Shown in pieces: positions 14,884-19,316 of a stretch of 19,316 nt of DNA. Below the pieces are notes generated by a model. The model was not told where the DNA came from. It worked only from the letters and a program-made list of their open reading frames with translations, and did no database searches. Each line of letters opens with the position of its first letter. The stretch's first letter is position 1. The position numbers were made by a program, and so were the translations under genes. This stretch comes from JAAYCI01 sp964371725 (GTDB lineage: Bacteria; Bacillota; Clostridia; Oscillospirales; Ruminococcaceae), in NCBI GenBank assembly GCA_964371725.1, contig CAYJNQ010000033.1, forward strand, positions 1-19,316. The letters are read 5' to 3'.

Positions 14884-14940
14884 AATAAAAAAACCGACCA
14901 TTTATGAGTGTTCAGCTCATCTATGGCCAGTTTTTTTATT
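14884..14940. terminator. bidirectional terminator downstream of metQ
   Basis: Arms 14884-14908 and 14916-14940 pair over 25 positions with about four mismatches or wobbles around a 7-nt loop. The outer part is AATAAAAAAA against TTTTTTTATT, so each strand ends in a T-run. It ends 2 bp from the metQ stop codon. Confidence 0.85.
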
Positions 14941-14942
14941 TG

Positions 14943-15767
14943 CTAGAACACCGGCACAACCGCGCCTTCATAGGTGTTTTCAATAAATAATTTCACGCTC
15001 TCATCGGTTAAGGCGGCGGCCAAAGCCCTTGTCTTATCGCTTTCAGAGTTTTCTGTTTGAACGGCCAGTATGTTTGCATATGTTTGTGCCGAAAGCGAGT
15101 CGGCCGCTTCAAATGTGAGGGCATCCTCGGCGGTTAAGCCGCCTTGCAAGGCATAATTTCCATTGATGCATGCAAGCTCGACATCCGGCAAAACACGTGC
15201 CAATTGAGAGGCTTCCATCTCCACAATTTCTACCTGATGGGGGTTGTCTAAAATGTCCAGTTTTGTGGCGTTTATGCCGGCATCGGGGCTAAGGGTAAGA
15301 ATGCCTTCCTCTTGCAAAAGCAATAGAGCTCTTGCTTCGTTGGTGGCGTCGTTCGGAACGGCAATCTTGGCACCGTGTGGAATGTCTCCCAAATCACGGA
15401 GGGTGTTGCTGTAGATGCCCAGAGGCTCAAAATGCACCGCCGCCACAGGGGAGATATCCGTTTCATTTTGCACATTGAACTCTTCGAGATAGGGGGTATG
15501 CTGAAAGAAGTTTGCATCCAAATCACCGGCTTCCAGGGCTGTGTTTGGCAGGATGTAATCTGTATACTCCACCACTTCGAGTGCATAGCCCTGTTCTGCC
15601 AGCAGCGGCTCGATTTGGGCCAAAATTTCAGCGTGTGGTGTAATGCTTGCGCCCACGGTAATCACTTCGGTTTCTTGCGTGCTTGCGGTGCCGGCAGCAT
15701 TTGTGCAAGCTGTAAACAATGCGGTTGTTAGCAGTGCAACACTGCCCAATTTCACAAAATATTTCAT
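14943..15767 (-). CDS. metQ: methionine-type ABC transporter substrate-binding lipoprotein
   Basis: A 274-aa NlpA/MetQ-family lipoprotein. The signal peptide ends in lipobox LFTAC (Cys21). The family hallmark DLDANFFQHTPYLEEFN is present, preceded by TVGASITPHAEILAQI and EVVEYTDYILPN, and followed by AVHFEPLGIYS and AKIAVPNDATNEARALLLL. The start at ATG 15767 is preferred over the ATG at 15779 because AAAAGGA lies about 12 nt upstream and overlaps the earlier ATG. It is the third gene of metN-metI-metQ, 40 bp after metI. MetQ proteins bind L- or D-methionine, though some paralogues bind other amino acids or dipeptides, so methionine is probable rather than shown. A bidirectional terminator follows immediately. 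Confidence 0.94.
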   Translation of the reverse strand: MKYFVKLGSVALLTTALFTACTNAAGTASTQETEVITVGASITPHAEILAQIEPLLAEQGYALEVVEYTDYILPNTALEAGDLDANFFQHTPYLEEFNVQNETDISPVAAVHFEPLGIYSNTLRDLGDIPHGAKIAVPNDATNEARALLLLQEEGILTLSPDAGINATKLDILDNPHQVEIVEMEASQLARVLPDVELACINGNYALQGGLTAEDALTFEAADSLSAQTYANILAVQTENSESDKTRALAAALTDESVKLFIENTYEGAVVPVF

Positions 15768-15807
15768 AATATATATCATCCTTTTCCGGTTTTATAGTAT
15801 TGTGTTT

Positions 15808-16470
15808 CTATACGTGTTTACGTTTGTCTACTTTGCGGACAAGCCTTACAAAAATCCATTGGAAAATTTGCACAATGGCGATTAGGAGCAAAAGCGTTAC
15901 CAGCATGACACCGGTTTCGTAGCGATACAAACCGTAGTTGATGGCGATGGTACCAAGCCCGCCACCACCCACAAACCCCGCCATGGCAGAATAGCTTAAT
16001 ATCGTTGTAACGGTGATGGCGGCGCCGCTTAAAAGAGCCGGTTTTGCCTCACACAGCAACACTTTTTTTACAATTTGTAGCCTGCTGCACCCCATTGCCT
16101 GTGCGGCTTCTATCACGCCGGTTCCCACTTCACTGAGCGCCGTTTCCACCATGCGCCCCACAAAGGGCGTAGCCGCGATGACAAGGGGCAGTATCATGGC
16201 ACTGGCGCCAATGGTGGTGCCTATCACAAACCTTGTGAGTGGCATGAGCACAATCAACAAGATGATGAAAGGGGCCGAACGGAGTAAATTTACGGCGAGA
16301 CCAAGGCTTGTATTCACTTTAAGGTTTGGGCTGAAACCGTTGCTTGAGCTTGCGAATAAAAGTACACCCAGTGGAATGCCAAACAGATAGGAAAAAAAGC
16401 TGGCGCTTAGTGTCATGTACAGAGTTTCAAAAAAACCCACGAGCAACAAATCTGTCAATTCCTGTGTCAT
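15808..16470 (-). CDS. metI: methionine-type ABC transporter permease
   Basis: A 220-aa membrane protein with about five transmembrane segments, normal for MetI. The ATPase-contacting loop is EAAQAMGCSRLQIVKKVL, followed by the family motif SYSAMAGFVGGGGLGTIAINYG. Start ATG 16470 was chosen over the longer frame from 16524, because AAAGGAGCC lies just upstream and MTQELTDLLLVGFFETLYMT is the usual N-terminus. The start lies one base past the metN stop, so the genes are tightly coupled. It forms the membrane channel for the MetN ATPase and MetQ. Confidence 0.95.
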   Translation of the reverse strand: MTQELTDLLLVGFFETLYMTLSASFFSYLFGIPLGVLLFASSSNGFSPNLKVNTSLGLAVNLLRSAPFIILLIVLMPLTRFVIGTTIGASAMILPLVIAATPFVGRMVETALSEVGTGVIEAAQAMGCSRLQIVKKVLLCEAKPALLSGAAITVTTILSYSAMAGFVGGGGLGTIAINYGLYRYETGVMLVTLLLLIAIVQIFQWIFVRLVRKVDKRKHV

Positions 16471-16471
16471 T

Positions 16472-17245
16472 TCAGGCTCCTTTCTTTGCAGAAGCTTGCA
16501 AAAGGATGATTTTTTTTTCTTCAATCAGGGCACATGTCGCCATGGACTTTGGGCTCTCGAACACTTGCCTTGTGTTGCCAAGCTCTGCAATGCTACCATT
16601 TTCCAAAACAGCCACCCGGTTGCAAAGAGCCTGCACAATGGACATCTCGTGTGTGATGAGCACAATGGTGATGCCCAACTTGCGATTAACCGTTTTTAAA
16701 AGCGTCAGTATCGAATTGCGTGTGGCAGGGTCCAAAGCGCTTGTGGCTTCGTCACACAAAAGCACTTGAGGCTCGCTTACCAGTGCTCTGGCAATGGCAA
16801 CACGTTGCTTTTGCCCGCCGGACAATTGCGAAGGATAGGCGTTTTCTTTGTCTGCAAGGCCTACAAGCTCCAGCATTTCCTTAGCCCTATTTCTTGCTGT
16901 TTGTTTATCAATTTTAGCGATTTCTAAGGGGAAGCAAACATTGGCCAGCACAGTTCTTTGTTCCAGAAGATTAAACTGCTGAAAAATCATGCCGATTTTG
17001 CTGCGCTGTGCCCGTAGCTCCTTTTCTGAAAGAGCCGTAAGCTCTGTGCCGTTTAAAAATACCTGGCCGTCACTTGGCTTTTCCAGCAAATTCATACAAC
17101 GTACAAGGGTTGATTTTCCTGCACCGGACCTACCAATGACCCCGAAAATCTCTCCGGTTTCAATGCTCATATCGATGTTTTGCAAAGCCTGTATTCTGTT
17201 TTTTTTGCCGCGATATTCTTTGCTTATGTTGATGAGTTTTAGCAT
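16472..17245 (-). CDS. metN: methionine-type ABC transporter ATPase lacking the NIL domain
   Basis: A 257-aa ATPase beginning MLKLINISKEY, with Walker A GRSGAGKST (38-46), signature LSGGQKQRVAIARAL, Walker B VLLCDEATSALDP and switch His in VLITHEMSIV. Most MetN proteins are about 340 aa because they carry a C-terminal NIL domain that binds methionine and shuts the transporter down (trans-inhibition). This one stops about 25 residues after RQVFESPKS and has no NIL domain. The start could also be ATG 17254, three codons earlier; AAGGGAG is 11 nt from 17245 and only 2 nt from 17254. The gene leads the metNIQ operon, about 105 bp downstream of the LysR gene. Confidence 0.93.
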   Translation of the reverse strand: MLKLINISKEYRGKKNRIQALQNIDMSIETGEIFGVIGRSGAGKSTLVRCMNLLEKPSDGQVFLNGTELTALSEKELRAQRSKIGMIFQQFNLLEQRTVLANVCFPLEIAKIDKQTARNRAKEMLELVGLADKENAYPSQLSGGQKQRVAIARALVSEPQVLLCDEATSALDPATRNSILTLLKTVNRKLGITIVLITHEMSIVQALCNRVAVLENGSIAELGNTRQVFESPKSMATCALIEEKKIILLQASAKKGA

Positions 17246-17288
17246 TTGTCTCATGGCTCCCTTCTCTTCGTGTTTTCCTGCTAAACCC

Positions 17289-17318
17289 AATATAACACAG
17301 CACGTGGTTCTTGTATAA
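17289..17318 (-). promoter_or_regulatory. possible metNIQ promoter
   Basis: On the minus strand TTATAC (17318-17313) and TATATT (17294-17289) are 18 nt apart. The -35 is poor, as expected for a promoter needing an activator such as the adjacent LysR protein. There is no room or core motif for a SAM riboswitch or T-box in the roughly 40-nt leader. Confidence 0.35.
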
Positions 17319-17319
17319 T

Positions 17320-17368
17320 CCGTAAAAACAATGGCTTGCTATAACCGGTGGTTATAGCAAGCCATTGT
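17320..17368 (-). terminator. lysR terminator with perfect 19-bp stem
   Basis: Arms 17328-17346 and 17350-17368 are perfect complements around a 3-nt loop, followed on the minus strand by TTTTT. The LysR stop codon (17354-17352) lies inside the stem, so the gene's last codons form half of its terminator. It separates lysR from metNIQ. Confidence 0.85.
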
Positions 17369-18263
17369 CCGTAAAGTATTGGTTTATCTTATCCATGTAG
17401 AGTTTTGCCAAAGGTGTAAGGGGCACCACTTGCCGGTGTATCATACCAATGGTCATGGTTTCGCTTTCTTTTAGCGGCACGGCGATGTGGTCGTTTCCGT
17501 TTAGCTCTTCGCAGATAATTCCCGAGCATAAGGTGTAGGCATCCAGCCCCACCATCAAATTCAGGGCCGTTGCGCGGTCGTCCACCTTGATAAGCCTCGG
17601 ATAGTCGTGGGTGCTTTTCATCTCCTCTGCAAAATGGAAGGAATATTTGTCTCCTTGCTCAAAGGCAATGCAGGGATAGGGCGTTAGCTGCTCCATGGAG
17701 AGAAGCGTTTCTTTTGCAAGCGGATGATTTTTGTAAAGATATACATAGGTTTCGCAGGTGATAAGCTCCAGAAAATCCAGTTCATATTCACGCAGCAATT
17801 TCTTTATAAATGGTTCATTGTGGCGGTTCGTATACAAAATGCCAAGCTCACTGCTAAAGTTTCGCACATGATGGATCACCTCGGCCGTTTTGGTTTCATG
17901 CAGGGCAAACTCATAGTCGTCCATGCCAATTTCACGCACCAAATCCACAAAAGCTTGCACAGCAAAGGAATAGTGCTGGGTGCTTACGCTGAACTTCTTT
18001 TTGCTTTTCTTTTCAAAATAGCGCTCTTCTATGATGGAAAATTGCTCTGCCACTTGCCGTGCATAAATCAAAAATTCGCTGCCGTCCGGCGTTGGGGTGA
18101 TGCCCCGGTTGCTGCGGATAAACAGCGTGACACCAAGCTCTTTTTCCACTTCTTTGAGCATGCCGGATAAGCTGGGCTGCGTGACAAACAACTGTTTTGC
18201 GGCTTCGTTCATAGAGCCGCACTCAGCAATGGTGATGATTTGTTTGAGTTGTTGCAGTGTCAT
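17352..18263 (-). CDS. LysR-family regulator (CmbR/FhuR-like), probable regulator of metNIQ
   Basis: A 303-aa LysR-type regulator. The winged HTH covers residues 1-60 (MTLQQLKQIITIAECGSMNE, then LFVTQPSLSGMLKEVEKELG, then LFIRSNRGITPTPDG), with an effector-binding domain from about residue 88 to the end. The NRGITPTPDGSEFLIYARQ segment resembles the CmbR/FhuR and CysB-like group that controls sulphur amino-acid genes in Firmicutes. Start ATG 18263 is preferred over 18305: a promoter sits at 18294-18322, which rules out the longer form, and AAAGGGTG precedes the ATG. Being directly upstream of metNIQ in the same direction but closed by its own terminator, it probably controls that operon and responds to a cysteine/methionine precursor. 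Target and effector are inferred from position and family only. Confidence 0.93.
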   Translation of the reverse strand: MTLQQLKQIITIAECGSMNEAAKQLFVTQPSLSGMLKEVEKELGVTLFIRSNRGITPTPDGSEFLIYARQVAEQFSIIEERYFEKKSKKKFSVSTQHYSFAVQAFVDLVREIGMDDYEFALHETKTAEVIHHVRNFSSELGILYTNRHNEPFIKKLLREYELDFLELITCETYVYLYKNHPLAKETLLSMEQLTPYPCIAFEQGDKYSFHFAEEMKSTHDYPRLIKVDDRATALNLMVGLDAYTLCSGIICEELNGNDHIAVPLKESETMTIGMIHRQVVPLTPLAKLYMDKINQYFTDNGLL

Positions 18264-18293
18264 TCGGTGCACCCTTTCTCTTGTTTTTGGGGT

Positions 18294-18322
18294 AGTATAC
18301 CACAAAGGTGCCCCGATAACAA
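18294..18322 (-). promoter_or_regulatory. predicted lysR promoter
   Basis: On the minus strand TTGTTA (18322-18317) and TATACT (18299-18294) are separated by 17 nt. Transcription near 18287 gives a leader of about 24 nt before ATG 18263, enough for the AAAGGG ribosome binding site. Confidence 0.6.
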
Positions 18323-18836
18323 GAAAGAAGGCAAAGAAAAACGCCTGATTGCACCATTGATTTACTACAAATTTCAGGGGTGGACATTGTCACCGCCGCC
18401 ACCGAAATCGCCTTGTACGACGAAAAGACCGACCTCCCGGTTGTTGGGTTTTCAGGTCTGAGGTTTGGGGGGTGGCTCATCATCGGTTTCGGGGAGACAA
18501 TGTTCTTCCTCATGCATGTTCAAGTTCACCGCATGGTGTTTAGCCCACACGTACATGGGGCAAGGTGTACACGGCCGTTTGTGGGGAAGGCGCCGAGGTG
18601 GTGCCCACACCAACTTGTGCCATGTGCACCACTACATTGTACACAGAGAAACTTGGCGCGGTAAACCCAACATGGTTGTTAATTGCCGTAAAACCGTGCA
18701 GTAGCTACACACGGTTGTCGTCTTGGACACACACGAAAGTGCCTATGAGAAAACCCGGCACAAGCTTGCTCAATATCCTGTTTGCGAGGCATTCAGTAAC
18801 GGCCAAATGATTGCCCGCGGGACACCTTTCATTCAT
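18323..18836. other. intergenic stretch with possible decayed coding DNA
   Basis: No intact gene is seen. On the plus strand, 18362-18500 reads as a protein-like segment (ISGVDIVTAATEIALYD, then KTDLPVVGFSGLRFGGW), after which the likely frame is lost. A second protein-like segment in a different frame begins near 18708 (HTVVVLDTHESAYEKTRH) and overlaps the end of the transporter gene on the other strand. There is no start codon with a ribosome binding site. It could be a frame-shifted remnant; I do not recognise the family. Confidence 0.3.
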
Positions 18837-19316
18837 CTAACTCTGCCGTTTTCTGCGTAGTGCTTTTCCTCCGGTTGCGCCGGATTTTGTTGAAAGCACC
18901 ACCGAGACAATAACAAGCAAAAATCCAATGGCTTTAAAAATTGTCATTTCTTCATTCAAAAACCAAACCCCGAAAGCCACGCTACAAATCGGCTCCAGAA
19001 CACAAAGAATGGAAGCCGTACTTGCACCTATTTTTACAATGCTGTAATTGAGCAGAATCACACCACCGATGGCGATAAGCATTGCAAGGGCAAAGGCGAT
19101 GCCCCAGGCAAAACCTGTCATAGAGAAATTGAGTTGCCCTGCAAAAAGGCCATAGATACCGGCAACGATGGCGTTGACAACGGCATAATAAAAGCCCAGT
19201 TTAATATAGTGCATCTTCTTAAGCTCTGTGTGTTGCACACAAAGCATATACAAGGCATAGGTGGCGGCCGAAATTAGAGATAAAACAATGCCCAGTGCGC
19301 TTTGGCTGCCCGTAAA
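18837..19316 (-). CDS. EamA/DMT-family transporter, C-terminal part (runs off window)
   Basis: The frame is open from the stop TAG at 18839-18837 to the window edge, giving the last 159 residues of a drug/metabolite-transporter-type membrane protein. About five hydrophobic segments fit the second EamA repeat. The conserved end of the repeat is visible as SILCVLEPICSVAFGVWFLN followed by EEMTIFKAIGFLLVIVSVVL, and GGVILLNYSIVKIGASTAS precedes it. The C-terminus is Lys/Arg-rich (GGKALRRKRQS) and cytosolic. The N-terminal repeat and start lie beyond 19316; a TTG at 19253 is not the real start because the frame continues upstream with membrane-type sequence. Substrate unknown; EamA proteins export amino acids and other metabolites. 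Confidence 0.9.
   Translation of the reverse strand, partial: FTGSQSALGIVLSLISAATYALYMLCVQHTELKKMHYIKLGFYYAVVNAIVAGIYGLFAGQLNFSMTGFAWGIAFALAMLIAIGGVILLNYSIVKIGASTASILCVLEPICSVAFGVWFLNEEMTIFKAIGFLLVIVSVVLSTKSGATGGKALRRKRQS

Noticed and set aside
17246..17320. SAM riboswitch or T-box before metN
   Set aside because: The gap is too short and no conserved core of either element is visible.

Overview
The window looks like a chromosomal segment of a low-to-mid GC Firmicute, most likely a gut-type Clostridia (Oscillospiraceae/Lachnospiraceae range). The reasons are purine-rich AGGAGG-type ribosome binding sites, lipoproteins with Gram-positive lipoboxes, one of them with a long Ala/Ser/Glu linker, sigma-A-like TTGACA/TATAAT promoters, and an RpiR-regulated split-transketolase sugar locus. 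No rRNA, tRNA, CRISPR array, transposase or intact phage gene is visible.

Layout. (1) 1-337: gene-poor edge with a possible DUF4314-like fragment and a perfect 15-bp hairpin. (2) 338-4358, minus strand: an operon running transketolase N-half, transketolase C-half (4-bp overlap), glycerol-kinase-like FGGY kinase, cyclase-family metal hydrolase. (3) 4359-4725: divergent promoter region with two near-consensus promoters and a central dyad. (4) 4726-12807, plus strand: RpiR-type regulator, transketolase C-half, transketolase N-half, a second FGGY kinase, sugar-binding lipoprotein, double-domain ABC ATPase, RbsC-type permease, closed by a strong terminator. (5) 12808-14942: decayed non-coding island holding a dense run of perfect inverted repeats and a 5'-truncated EAL domain. 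(6) 14943-18263, minus strand: LysR-type regulator, its own terminator, then metN-metI-metQ, a methionine-type ABC importer. (7) 18264-18836: non-coding, possibly decayed DNA. (8) 18837-19316: 3' part of a DMT/EamA transporter running off the window.

How it works together. Regions 2-4 read as one catabolic island. A ribose-type ABC importer brings in a small sugar or polyol, two distinct FGGY kinases phosphorylate ketose/polyol intermediates, and two distinct split transketolases move C2 units. An RpiR regulator with a sugar-phosphate-binding SIS domain sits between the divergent operons. The combination of FGGY kinase and two-subunit transketolase recalls the D-apiose route (apulose kinase and apulose-4-phosphate transketolase AptA/AptB), but here the whole module is present twice. 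No isomerase, dehydrogenase or aldolase is in the window, so the substrate is unproven. The duplicated, divergent kinase plus split-transketolase arrangement is the most interesting system here.
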